This document shows positions 27,107 to 36,516 of a stretch of DNA of 56,744 nt, one piece after another. Location: the NCBI GenBank assembly GCA_046546095.1, contig JBKGYK010000006.1:1-56744 (forward strand), given 5' to 3'. The position numbers and the translations under genes are program-made. The notes under the pieces were generated by a model. That model was not told the DNA's origin. It worked only from the letters and a program-made list of their open reading frames with translations, and did not search any database. This DNA is from JAQIBY01 sp046546095. Lineage in GTDB: Bacteria > Bacteroidota > Bacteroidia > Bacteroidales > ML635J-15. Each line of letters begins with the position of its first letter. Within the stretch, counting starts at the first letter, position 1.

Positions 27107-30100
27107 TTACCGCTCGCTCAGTGCACCAAACCACTTAACTACTTTCTCGCCAATGCCGGGAGCATTGATATGCACAATGTACATACCACTGCTTATGGGT
27201 TTGCCGTAGCGATCGGTAAGGTCCCATTCAAGCCAGGGATTACCACCGGTTTTATCAAAACGGCGTACCAGATGACCCGATACATCAAATATGCTCACCG
27301 TGCAACTTTCCGGCAGGTTGGTAATTTTTACGCGGCGTGTATCGCTGCTTTCGTAATAGGAATGGCCGTAGTACGGATTGGGAACTACCCGGATCAGATC
27401 CAGGGCTGATTCTGCTACTTCCGGCTGATCAAACTCCGGCACCAGGCCTTCCGTGCTGAAACGATACGCCGGATAATTGTTGTTCACCGAATCCGGATCA
27501 GCAAACTCTCCTACACCACGAAAATACGGGCTTCCGGTTCTCAGACGGATCCGAATGTCAGAGGAAAGCAGCTCCCCACCCTCCTGCAGATAGGGTATGG
27601 CTGTCCACATCATGCCGGTAAGGGCGTGCCTTTTCATATCGTCTTCATCCGTATTCTCATATTCAATCATTTTATCGTAAATAAACTGACAACTGTCATA
27701 AGCAGGAGCAGACATTTCCGGATACAGAACATAGTTGGTATGTCCCATCACCCAGATGTAGTGTTTGCCACCGAAAATAATCTCACCATCTTCCTCCACG
27801 CCTGATGTGGGATTCCACAGCATGTCGTTTCCGTTGTGAGCCGGCAGGCCGCTGTCTTCACCAAAGATGATGTTCAGTCGTTCACCTGTGCGCACATCAA
27901 TGGCATAGCCGGGAAACCAGCCCATGCCATGCGTACCGGAGCCATCCGGATTGCCATCTTTGTCCACTGAGGCAGCCGTACGCAGATCAAATCGCAGGGC
28001 ATTGCCTTCGCTGTCATCGTTTGTCAGTGGTGTGACCTCTGTCTCATAGCCGTTTTCATCCAGAGTCCAGTTGTTTTCATTCATTTCAAGCACCGCACAA
28101 CGGCTCCATTTTGATTTATCGGGAGTGATCACCACATCCACACTGGAGAGGGTGGAGAATTTATCCGGGCTCATCTGAGTTCTGTCATACACAGGGCCAT
28201 ATTTAAAAGTAGATGCAAGATAAGCCGGTGCCCATGTACCACCGAGTACCTGTTCAAAATCCTGGTTATCATCTTTGCCAATGAAATCATCGTAGTTGGT
28301 ATTCGGATTCTCAAGCTCATTGTTTTGATAAGTACCACTGCGTATCCAGTTGTAATAATCCAGACGATCCGTATCCGGCAGAAACGACAGCCAGGACTCA
28401 CCGTTGTATTCAATGCTTGCATCAAGAAAGCCGTTTTGGTAATAATTTTCATTCTTATATGCTGCAGCCCCAACCTGCTTCATGGCAATGCTTATTCCGG
28501 CATCGGGAATGATTTGTTCGAAATTGTTCATCGTTATGCTTTGCTCAGACCAGATGGAATCACCGGCACTGTTGATCAAAACCCAGTCGAAGCCTGTTTC
28601 CAGCAGACTATAGTAGGTTTCATCTGCCTGTGTGATGTACAGGCTGTAATCATCCTGCTTTACACTTAGGGGATCCACAATGCATATATTGACAGGACCC
28701 GCACCATTTCTATAGTCAGGCGTACTGTCGCACCACGGGTAAGCCGACATGATGGTGTCCAGGCTTTCCCGGCTCAGCTCCGGCACATTATTGCCATTCC
28801 CGAAACCGGCAATCTGGGTAATCTTTACGCCGCTGCCGTAATCTGAATTCATTGCTGTTCCACCGGCTTCAGGTTCTGTTTTATGCGCTGTGGCTGTATA
28901 CATTCTGTTTTGTGATCTTCCGCTGATGTAAGGTTCCTTTTGGTAAGCACTGCTTTCCGGATTATCCGGATCATACACGCAATCATCACATGCTGCATAG
29001 GCTTTCGCAACAAAATACATGGCTTTATGATTCACCAGAGCATCTGAATCTCCCCAGGGAAATGCATCCGTGGTAAGTTCAAAGCTGTGGACAATGCCAT
29101 TATTGGAAGCCCTTACTTCAGTACGGCTGTACAATTCGGCATTGTCAGGGTCGAGCAGATAATTTACCAGATCTTCGGTCTTATCACGGATATCACACTG
29201 GAATATTTCCCGCACTTTGGTGGTATCGTAGCGATCTGATTCAAAATCCACATCAGCATCTTTGAGTTGAAACACCTGATATCCCTGAAATTTATAATAA
29301 GGGTTGCAGCCGTCAGCCTGCATGTCCTCATCTTTTTGCTTATAGCTTTCGAGATAATTGTTGGAACTCTGATCGTTCATGATGTGGAATACCAGTTTAC
29401 CGTTAAGCTCCACAATCTCAAGTTCAGGATCATCCGGGCCTTCCAGCTCACGAAAACATCGGTCAAATTTTTCCTGTACGGCATCACTCACCTGCTGAAG
29501 CGCTTCCACACTTGCAAAGGCAGATTCGCTATATGATCTGGCCCAAAGTGCAGCCATGCTGATGTTATTCACTTCACCCGGTTGCATGGAAACCGGACCA
29601 GTGTATGTATAAAACTTCCTGTCATCCGGAGGATTCCCTTCTGTTTCTTCAGACCAGCCAGGCACATCTGCTTCATTTACTCCGTAGCCACAAGGATCAG
29701 TGGTAGGACTACCGGGATACAAGAAAGATGCATCTATATTTCCGTCAGGAGATGAAGGATATCCATTTCCTCCATAAACAAGATGCGTACCATCCTTCCA
29801 TCTGTTTGTCAGATAATAATAGTACTCCTCCGCTGTTGAGGGATTTGTCAACCAGGGACAACATCCGCTTGTGCCATAATATTGCATAAAACCAGTCATT
29901 CCCCAACGTTCATTATCCACAACACCATCTTCAAAATTTTGCCCATTGATGTTACCGTTCATCACATCCGCAGCATTGCAATCCAACTGAGATGTGCCAT
30001 CCACAAGCACCCAGTTGCTGCCATTATCCTGTCCATCATCATCCTGAAAAGGCCCGCCAATAAAATCTACACCAAACGCGGGCGGGTTTTCGCCGTAACC

Positions 30101-31111
30101 GGGGTTACCTGCATAATCATCGTCATAATCATCACCATTGTAAATGTAGCCGAGACCTCTGGACACATCACAACCGAGGTAATCATCCATATAACCACCG
30201 ACATCAGCATCTGTCCAGAAACCAAAATACATATCATGATATTGATTGGTGGACCGGTTTATGACATCGTAGCGGTAAAACGTCTGATTGTTGAGCACAT
30301 CATTTGTCTGGAAGGCATACGCCTGAGCCCGGACTTCTACTCCCAGCGGATTGTGTGGGCCATCGTAATCCGGGTTTCCGTTGCCCACATCATTGTAAAC
30401 ATACCAGATGGCCTGATCGCCATGAAGTTTTGGATCGTTATCCCGGGAATCGATGCAATTGTAATTATCGGTAATGCTGTCCTCAGGAAATTCAAAATAC
30501 GGAAAATCTCCATCGTAAGGATTGTATTCGCCGTCATTGTTGGCATCCCAAAACGGAGCCAGATAATAGGCGTATCCACCCTGCGGGCCGTGTGCAGGCC
30601 AGTTTAGTATGATATCTGGAATCGTATAGCCCGGAAAGTTTTCTTCGGTGTTGCAATCGGGATTCTGGCTGCAGGCATACCAGTCTCTGAATTTTTTTAC
30701 CTGTGATTTATTTATTTTATAAAGTTTATCGTATTCCCGACACACATTAGCACGCGTAGTCCCTGCATCAGTACCGTCTGAAATAACAGGCCCGGGATAA
30801 GCAGATACACCATTCTGACGGAATCGTTGTGCCATCACGTGGATATGGTTGTTCTGATCCTTTGCACCAATCAAAAAACTACCGGCGAAACTGCTGTGTT
30901 TACCGGAGCCTTTGGGGATTTCATATTCAGGATCGCCCTGCAAATCCCACCACATATCACCACCGGAATGAATCATAGCCCGAACGTTATTAATATCCAG
31001 GTATGTGCTTGACAAGGGTGGGTCGCAATCGGCCACGGGAAGGGTATCCTGCGCAATGCTGTGTTGTAACAACAAACATAAAAAAATCGAAGCAATAAAT
31101 TGAATTTTCAT
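27107..31111 (-). CDS. Giant T9SS type A surface protein, paralog 2
   Basis: From the ATG at 31111 (MKIQFIASIFLCLLLQHSIAQ, signal peptide) the product is 1334 residues; an upstream ATG at 31129 is less likely because the matching position in paralog 1 is the one chosen. Body blocks match paralog 1: GGDMWWDLQGDPEYEIPKG, a 67-residue run around DANNDGEYNPYDGDFP identical at the protein level, FGFWTDADVGGYMDDYLGCD and MNGNINGQNFEDGVVDNERWG. The C-terminal 365 residues are identical, and only the last residue differs (R instead of Q). It ends in the same type A sorting domain. A CCPW insertion near WLTNPSTAEEYYYYL is private to this copy. It lies downstream of the PorV-like gene and has its own promoter. 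Confidence 0.85.
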   Translation of the reverse strand: MKIQFIASIFLCLLLQHSIAQDTLPVADCDPPLSSTYLDINNVRAMIHSGGDMWWDLQGDPEYEIPKGSGKHSSFAGSFLIGAKDQNNHIHVMAQRFRQNGVSAYPGPVISDGTDAGTTRANVCREYDKLYKINKSQVKKFRDWYACSQNPDCNTEENFPGYTIPDIILNWPAHGPQGGYAYYLAPFWDANNDGEYNPYDGDFPYFEFPEDSITDNYNCIDSRDNDPKLHGDQAIWYVYNDVGNGNPDYDGPHNPLGVEVRAQAYAFQTNDVLNNQTFYRYDVINRSTNQYHDMYFGFWTDADVGGYMDDYLGCDVSRGLGYIYNGDDYDDDYAGNPGYGENPPAFGVDFIGGPFQDDDGQDNGSNWVLVDGTSQLDCNAADVMNGNINGQNFEDGVVDNERWGMTGFMQYYGTSGCCPWLTNPSTAEEYYYYLTNRWKDGTHLVYGGNGYPSSPDGNIDASFLYPGSPTTDPCGYGVNEADVPGWSEETEGNPPDDRKFYTYTGPVSMQPGEVNNISMAALWARSYSESAFASVEALQQVSDAVQEKFDRCFRELEGPDDPELEIVELNGKLVFHIMNDQSSNNYLESYKQKDEDMQADGCNPYYKFQGYQVFQLKDADVDFESDRYDTTKVREIFQCDIRDKTEDLVNYLLDPDNAELYSRTEVRASNNGIVHSFELTTDAFPWGDSDALVNHKAMYFVAKAYAACDDCVYDPDNPESSAYQKEPYISGRSQNRMYTATAHKTEPEAGGTAMNSDYGSGVKITQIAGFGNGNNVPELSRESLDTIMSAYPWCDSTPDYRNGAGPVNICIVDPLSVKQDDYSLYITQADETYYSLLETGFDWVLINSAGDSIWSEQSITMNNFEQIIPDAGISIAMKQVGAAAYKNENYYQNGFLDASIEYNGESWLSFLPDTDRLDYYNWIRSGTYQNNELENPNTNYDDFIGKDDNQDFEQVLGGTWAPAYLASTFKYGPVYDRTQMSPDKFSTLSSVDVVITPDKSKWSRCAVLEMNENNWTLDENGYETEVTPLTNDDSEGNALRFDLRTAASVDKDGNPDGSGTHGMGWFPGYAIDVRTGERLNIIFGEDSGLPAHNGNDMLWNPTSGVEEDGEIIFGGKHYIWVMGHTNYVLYPEMSAPAYDSCQFIYDKMIEYENTDEDDMKRHALTGMMWTAIPYLQEGGELLSSDIRIRLRTGSPYFRGVGEFADPDSVNNNYPAYRFSTEGLVPEFDQPEVAESALDLIRVVPNPYYGHSYYESSDTRRVKITNLPESCTVSIFDVSGHLVRRFDKTGGNPWLEWDLTDRYGKPISSGMYIVHINAPGIGEKVVKWFGALSER
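27114..28208. repeat. 1095-bp identical direct repeat, copy 2
   Basis: Partner of 22988-24082. It covers about residues 969-1333 of paralog 2 and stops abruptly inside the codons for FKYGPVYDR; beyond this point the two genes return to ordinary paralog divergence. Confidence 0.93.
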
Positions 31112-31178
31112 GATGTTTGGTTTTATCAATTAACGGCATACAAGGCATTTCCGTTGCATGTGAATTTGCATTTTCCCC

Positions 31179-31205
31179 TAAATATACAAAAAAAGCCGAT
31201 ACCAA
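31179..31205 (-). promoter_or_regulatory. Promoter of giant protein gene 2
   Basis: The minus strand has TTG (31203-31205), 16 bases and TATATTTA (31179-31186), in the same CCTTTGGTA context as the promoter of paralog 1. Confidence 0.5.
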
Positions 31206-31241
31206 AGGCAGCGGCTCATATTTTTTTGATAACATTTTTAC

Positions 31242-32354
31242 TTAAAGGCTCACACGTGCTCCAATGGTATGCACGCCGGCAAAAGGATTTGTATCCCTGT
31301 AGCTATAATCAATAGCGATAACACTTCCGTTTTCATTCATTGGGATGTGTACAGACACACCTGCTGATGGGCCGGTAAAAACGGTGGTTCTGTCCTGAAA
31401 GTCGAGAATACCATCTTCATAAATATATCCACCACGCAGGTAGAAAATATCTTTAAATCCATATTCCAATCCAAAATGGTACTGGTCTTTGGTAAAAGAA
31501 TTGGAAGTAAAGTTGGCGGCAACCACAAGCTGATGATTTGTGATCAATTCGTCACCGTCCTGTCCTTCTTTCTTTTTCGCATCAAGATCAATGTAGTAGG
31601 AGGCACCGATTTTAATCAGTGAAGGCAATTCAAACTCAGCAGATCTGTGCTCTACGGTCATGGATGTTCCGAACTGAGAAATACCAATAAATGACATACC
31701 GTCCCCGGTATATTTCATTGTAGTACCCACATTTTTCATTGCGATACCGAATCTCAGGTTATCTCTTTTTCTGTTTCCGAGTTTATCTTTTCCGAGTCCG
31801 GTAATATACTGAATACCTGCATCAAGAGCAAATCCACTGGCAGTGGCATTTGGCAGGCCTTCGTTAATAATTTTAACGCTGGCGCCACCATATATACTGT
31901 TGGAAAACTCCTGGGCATATCCTGCCTGAATGGTTGTATAGCTAACATTGTATGTACCCAAACCACCTTCAGGAAGATCTTCAGTGACGATATCGATATC
32001 TCCGAAGTCCATAGTCATTACACCGACACTAACAACGCCTACTTCACCGACTTTCTGACTAAAGCCAAAGTTATTCAGATTTACACCAGAGCCAACCAGA
32101 TATTGTGAATTGGCAAAAATGAGTTCAGTTTTTCTGGTAAATGCAGTACCGGCAACATTTTGATACAAGCCTTCAAGGCCTTCTACACTTCCGACATTAG
32201 CACTGCCCCAGCCTGAGGTTCGCGCCCAGGGATTTATTAATAGTTGTGAGGCCCCTGCACTACCGGCTCTTTGTTCGTTACCTGCAAAAGCAGCAGGAGC
32301 AACGAGCACACCGGTCAAAACGATTATCAGCAGCTTTTGAATTTTATTTTTCAT
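31242..32354 (-). CDS. PorV/PorQ-family outer-membrane protein
   Basis: The 370-residue protein has a signal peptide (cut near AFAG) followed by QRAGSAGASQLLINPWARTSGWGSANV, given here as AGSAGASQLLINPWARTSGW, the typical N-terminus of PorV/PorQ (UPF0164-like) barrels. It continues with GLYQNVAGTAFTRKTEL and amphipathic strands and ends HTIGARVSL. PorV is the shuttle that takes T9SS cargo from the translocon to the attachment complex; relatives found next to TonB receptors and T9SS cargo are thought to be specialised versions. It lies 45 bases after the third giant gene, so it is probably in one operon with the TonB receptor and that protein. Role in this cluster is inference from position. 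Confidence 0.85.
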   Translation of the reverse strand: MKNKIQKLLIIVLTGVLVAPAAFAGNEQRAGSAGASQLLINPWARTSGWGSANVGSVEGLEGLYQNVAGTAFTRKTELIFANSQYLVGSGVNLNNFGFSQKVGEVGVVSVGVMTMDFGDIDIVTEDLPEGGLGTYNVSYTTIQAGYAQEFSNSIYGGASVKIINEGLPNATASGFALDAGIQYITGLGKDKLGNRKRDNLRFGIAMKNVGTTMKYTGDGMSFIGISQFGTSMTVEHRSAEFELPSLIKIGASYYIDLDAKKKEGQDGDELITNHQLVVAANFTSNSFTKDQYHFGLEYGFKDIFYLRGGYIYEDGILDFQDRTTVFTGPSAGVSVHIPMNENGSVIAIDYSYRDTNPFAGVHTIGARVSL

Positions 32355-32399
32355 GACATTATTCTTAAAATGTTATCAAAATATATTTTTTTATCATTT

Positions 32400-35300
32400 C
32401 TAAAAGTTCTGCAAGTCAATTGGTCTGAGTGATCCGAACCATTTGACAACTTTTTCACCAATACCTGGTGCGTCAATATGAATGATATACATACCACTGG
32501 CGATAGCAATGTTGTAACTGTTTTTCAGATCCCAGTCTATGTATGATGATTCATTGTCTTTTTCAAATCTTCTGATTTTTCGTCCGCTTGTGTTGTAAAT
32601 TGTGATATTACACTCTCTCGGAAGATTTGTAATACGCACCCTGTTGTCCAGCTGTGTGGTTTCATAATATGAATGCCCATAGTATGGATTCGGTACAACG
32701 CGTATCAGGTCAAGTGCGGATTCGGCAACTTCGTTCTCATCCGTGAGTGTTTTAATGTCACCAGTGGAGAAACTGTACATTCCAAAGTTATCATTGACGG
32801 GATTTTCTTTTTCAAACTCGCCAATACCCTGATAGTAAGGCGTACCAACGCGTAAACGGATTTTCACATCAGTTTCAAGTAAATCATATCCCTCATTCAA
32901 CAATGGGATAGATGTCCACATCATACCTGAGAGGGCATACCGTTTTGCAGTAACGCTACCTGACTCTTCATATTCGATCATCTTGTTGTACATGTACTCT
33001 CCTTCATCATAAGCAGGAGTATTGATTTCCGGATTGAGCACATAATTGGTATGACCAAACACATAGATATAATGTTTTCCTCCAAACAATGGTCCATTCA
33101 GGTTGTACAGATTTTCTGAGGGATTCCACATCATGTCATTGCCATTTTCTCCGGCAAGCCAGGAATCTTCACCAAAAGCCATATTGAGTCTTTCACCGGT
33201 TCTCACATCGATGGCATAACCCGGGAACCAGCTCATACCATGTGTGCCAGAATTATCGGGATTTCCTTCCTTATCAACGGAAGGAGCCTGACGAAGATCA
33301 AACCTCAGTGCACCACCTTCAGAAAGGTGATTCTCTTTCGGGGAAACTTCTACCTCATGTCCGTATTCATTGGTGGTCCACTCATTTTCAGCCATTTCAA
33401 GTACAATACAGCGTGTCCATTTAGACTTGTCGCTTGTAATAACGACATCTACACTGGAAATGGGGGCAAATTTATCAATGTCCATTTGTGATCTGCTATA
33501 TACCGGGCCGTACTTAAATGTAGAGGCAAGAAATGCTGGTGCCCATGTACCATTCAGTACTTTTTCAAAATCCTGGTTATCATCAAATCCGATATAGTCA
33601 TCATAATTTCTGTCGGGATTATCAAGTGCTCCGTCCTGGTATGTTCCGGATCTGATCCAGTTTTGTGCATCCTGGTTATCTCCATCAGGAAGGAAAGAAA
33701 GCCAGGGTTTTGTAGGATCTTCAAATTCCAGGCTGGCCTCAAGGAAACCATTGTTTCGGTCATTTTGGTTTTTATAAGCAGCAGGTTTAACCTGAGCCAT
33801 CTGAACAGCCAGACCAAGATCAAGCAGCAATTGTTCTTCTTCGTTATAAGAAAGAGGATAGTCTGAATAAATGGTATCCTGTGTATGCTCGTTTACCAGA
33901 ATCCATTCAGCACCTTCTTCCAGTTGACCAAAGTATGTAGAAGATGCATTTACCATTTTTAAGGTATAGATTCCATCTGCAACATTAAGCGGATCAATGA
34001 CTTTTACATTGATGGGGCCTCTGCCATTTTCATATACCGGAGTGTGGTCTTTCCATGGTTCTCCACTCAGTATGGTTTCTATGCTTTCTTCTTTAAGATC
34101 AAGTACGTTGTTACCATTGCCGATACCTTCAATCTGTGTAATTTCCGGTCCGTAACCATATTCTGACTGCATCTGCGTACCATCGTCTGCCGGATCTTCG
34201 ATATGCGGCATAGCACGGTACTTCTGGATGTTATTACGACCGGCAAGATAAGGTTCTTTTAATCCGTTAAAGGTTTCCTCAATTTGCTGATCATAAGCTT
34301 CAGTTTCATTGTAGCCATATGCGATGGCAGTATAATAATATGATTTATGATTCACCAATCTCTTATCACCAGAAGCAAATCTGTCTTCAGTAATAACAAA
34401 ACTGTGCGTAATTCCATCATCATCTCCATTTACATATTCCACAGGTTCATTGGCTCCAAGCTCGTCAGACCATTCATAATTAACGATTTGCTTGACATCA
34501 TCCTTGATATCACACTGAAAAACTTCACGTACTTTATCATCGTTGTCTCTATCAGTAATGCCGGCAGATTCGTCTACCAACTGGAATACCTGATATCCCT
34601 GAAATTTATAGTATTCGTCGCAGGGGTCAAGTTCACCGGTACAGACAATTCTTGAATCCTTCTCTTCATATTGTTCGAGATAGTTATTGGAAGTCTCTTT
34701 ATTATATAAATGGAAGATCAGCTGTTTGTCCATCTCAACAATATTTACTTCCGGTGCATCCGGTCCGTTAAGAACACGGAAACAATCCTCAAAGAGAACC
34801 TGTGCTTTATCGTCAGCTCTTCTTACAGCTTCAACAGAAGCCCAGGGGCCACCCGATGTAGCGCGGGCATACACAGCTCCAAGCGTAATATCATTGACAG
34901 CCCCGGGTGTCAGGGTAAAAGGCCCGGCAGACTGTACAAAGCGTCTGTCATCCGGGGGATTATCTTCAGTTTCTTCAGACCAGTCGTCCATAGGGTTGCC
35001 ACCTTGTCCCCAACCACATGGGTCAGTAGTAGGTTCGCCCGGGAACATGAAATCAGTTTCCACATCAGTAGCACCACCGCTGGAGTGTCCGGTACCGCCA
35101 TATGACAAAGCGGAACCATCTTTCCAGTATCCGGTAAGGTAATTATAATAGTCAATTGCTTCCTCTGGATCCGTAGTTGCAGGATTACCACCGGTGGTAT
35201 TATTGAAATACAGGAATCTTCTCATTCCCCACCGTTCATTATCTACAGTTCCATCTTCAAAGTTAAGACCGTTGATGTTACCATTTAGAATATCTCCCCG

Positions 35301-36479
35301 GTTACAATTGAGTTCAGGGCGACCGTTTACAGTATCATAGCTTGTTGAATTATCAAGTCCGTCAGGATCCTGATATGGTCCTTCAAAGAAGTCAATACCA
35401 ATGGCTGGTGGTTGATCACCATATCCGGGATTTCCCTCATTGTCTTCATCAAATGAATCACCATTATACATGTATCCCAAACCACGCTGCACATCACAAC
35501 CGGTAAAGTCATCATACGGATTCCCAAGGTCAGCATCTGTCCAGACGCCAAAGAAAGTTTCGTAAAGGGTGTATGTTGAACGGTTAATGATATTGTAATT
35601 ATAAAATGTCATGTCGTTCAGTTCATCGTTTGTTGAGAAAGCAAATGCCTGAGCTTTAAATTCCATACCAATGGCATCTCCACCGGTTTCTGTATGGATA
35701 TTCCCTTTATCATTATACACCCACCATAGTGTAGAATCACCAAATATTTTTGGTTCTCTGTCGCGCGGACGGATACAATCGGGGTCATCAGTAATTCCCT
35801 GGTCGGGATATTCATAATACGGAAAATCGCCGTCGTAGGGATTATAAAATCCATCACCGTTATGATCCCAGAAAGGGGCGAGATAATATGAATATCCACC
35901 TTCCGGGCCATGCGCAGGCCAGTCCATGATTTCTTCAGGAATGACATAACCGGGAAATTCTTCTCCCACATTACAATCAGGATCCTGGTCGCAGGCGTAC
36001 CATGCTCTGAATTCATCGACCATACTTTTACCCATGGCAAAATGTTCATCATACTCACGGCAAATATCAGGTGTAACACTGGCGATTTCAGAGCCACTCG
36101 TGATTAGTGGTCCTGGCCAGTAGTCATTACCAACCTGGCGAAATCTCATTGCGGCCAATTTCAATTGTCCGTTGGCATCAAGGCCACCAACCCAGATAGA
36201 ACCGGCAAAAAGAGCATTTGGGCCGTTTCCTGATTCAGTGGCAGGTACTTCATAGCGTGGGTCACCTTGTAGGTCCCACCACATATCACCACCTGTGTGA
36301 ATCAATGTCCGGATATTGTTTACATACAATTCTGTTGATGTCTTTGCAGGCTCACAACCAGCAGCTCTGGCAGCCTTAGTATTTTCCCTGGCCGAGTCGG
36401 CAGGGTTTACATCAGCAAACCCCTGCAAGGCTAGAAAACTCAAAATACTGACTCCAATTAATAATTTAAGGCTTTTCAT
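32400..36479 (-). CDS. Giant T9SS type A surface protein, paralog 3
   Basis: The 1359-residue protein has a signal peptide (to about GFAD) and the same order of blocks as paralogs 1 and 2: GGDMWWDLQGDPRYEVP, FPGYVIPEEIMDWPAHGPEG, DHNGDGFYNPYDGDFPYYE, FGVWTDADLGNPYDDFTGCD, LNGNINGLNFEDGTVDNERW and CDIKDDVKQIVNYEW. It ends in a type A sorting domain (VVPNPYYGHSYYE, CNITIYNTSGRKIRRFE, ASGMYIIHID, GEKVVKWFG) plus an extra SLRPIDLQNF. It is more diverged and shares no identical DNA block with the others, so it is probably the older member. It follows the TonB receptor by 37 bases and precedes the PorV-like gene by 45. Confidence 0.87.
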   Translation of the reverse strand: MKSLKLLIGVSILSFLALQGFADVNPADSARENTKAARAAGCEPAKTSTELYVNNIRTLIHTGGDMWWDLQGDPRYEVPATESGNGPNALFAGSIWVGGLDANGQLKLAAMRFRQVGNDYWPGPLITSGSEIASVTPDICREYDEHFAMGKSMVDEFRAWYACDQDPDCNVGEEFPGYVIPEEIMDWPAHGPEGGYSYYLAPFWDHNGDGFYNPYDGDFPYYEYPDQGITDDPDCIRPRDREPKIFGDSTLWWVYNDKGNIHTETGGDAIGMEFKAQAFAFSTNDELNDMTFYNYNIINRSTYTLYETFFGVWTDADLGNPYDDFTGCDVQRGLGYMYNGDSFDEDNEGNPGYGDQPPAIGIDFFEGPYQDPDGLDNSTSYDTVNGRPELNCNRGDILNGNINGLNFEDGTVDNERWGMRRFLYFNNTTGGNPATTDPEEAIDYYNYLTGYWKDGSALSYGGTGHSSGGATDVETDFMFPGEPTTDPCGWGQGGNPMDDWSEETEDNPPDDRRFVQSAGPFTLTPGAVNDITLGAVYARATSGGPWASVEAVRRADDKAQVLFEDCFRVLNGPDAPEVNIVEMDKQLIFHLYNKETSNNYLEQYEEKDSRIVCTGELDPCDEYYKFQGYQVFQLVDESAGITDRDNDDKVREVFQCDIKDDVKQIVNYEWSDELGANEPVEYVNGDDDGITHSFVITEDRFASGDKRLVNHKSYYYTAIAYGYNETEAYDQQIEETFNGLKEPYLAGRNNIQKYRAMPHIEDPADDGTQMQSEYGYGPEITQIEGIGNGNNVLDLKEESIETILSGEPWKDHTPVYENGRGPINVKVIDPLNVADGIYTLKMVNASSTYFGQLEEGAEWILVNEHTQDTIYSDYPLSYNEEEQLLLDLGLAVQMAQVKPAAYKNQNDRNNGFLEASLEFEDPTKPWLSFLPDGDNQDAQNWIRSGTYQDGALDNPDRNYDDYIGFDDNQDFEKVLNGTWAPAFLASTFKYGPVYSRSQMDIDKFAPISSVDVVITSDKSKWTRCIVLEMAENEWTTNEYGHEVEVSPKENHLSEGGALRFDLRQAPSVDKEGNPDNSGTHGMSWFPGYAIDVRTGERLNMAFGEDSWLAGENGNDMMWNPSENLYNLNGPLFGGKHYIYVFGHTNYVLNPEINTPAYDEGEYMYNKMIEYEESGSVTAKRYALSGMMWTSIPLLNEGYDLLETDVKIRLRVGTPYYQGIGEFEKENPVNDNFGMYSFSTGDIKTLTDENEVAESALDLIRVVPNPYYGHSYYETTQLDNRVRITNLPRECNITIYNTSGRKIRRFEKDNESSYIDWDLKNSYNIAIASGMYIIHIDAPGIGEKVVKWFGSLRPIDLQNF

Positions 36480-36516
36480 CTTATGATTGCTTTATAATGT
36501 TCTTACTTAATACTCA

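Noticed and set aside
23044..27409. Short plus-strand frames repeated at both ends of the giant gene pair
   Set aside because: They are identical only because they lie opposite the identical 1095-bp block; no sign of independent coding.
22981..31111. Identical tails as an assembly artefact
   Set aside because: Considered because of exact identity, but both copies have distinct flanks on both sides and different final codons and stops (CAG TGA-side versus CGG TAA-side). It still deserves the long-read check named in the finding.
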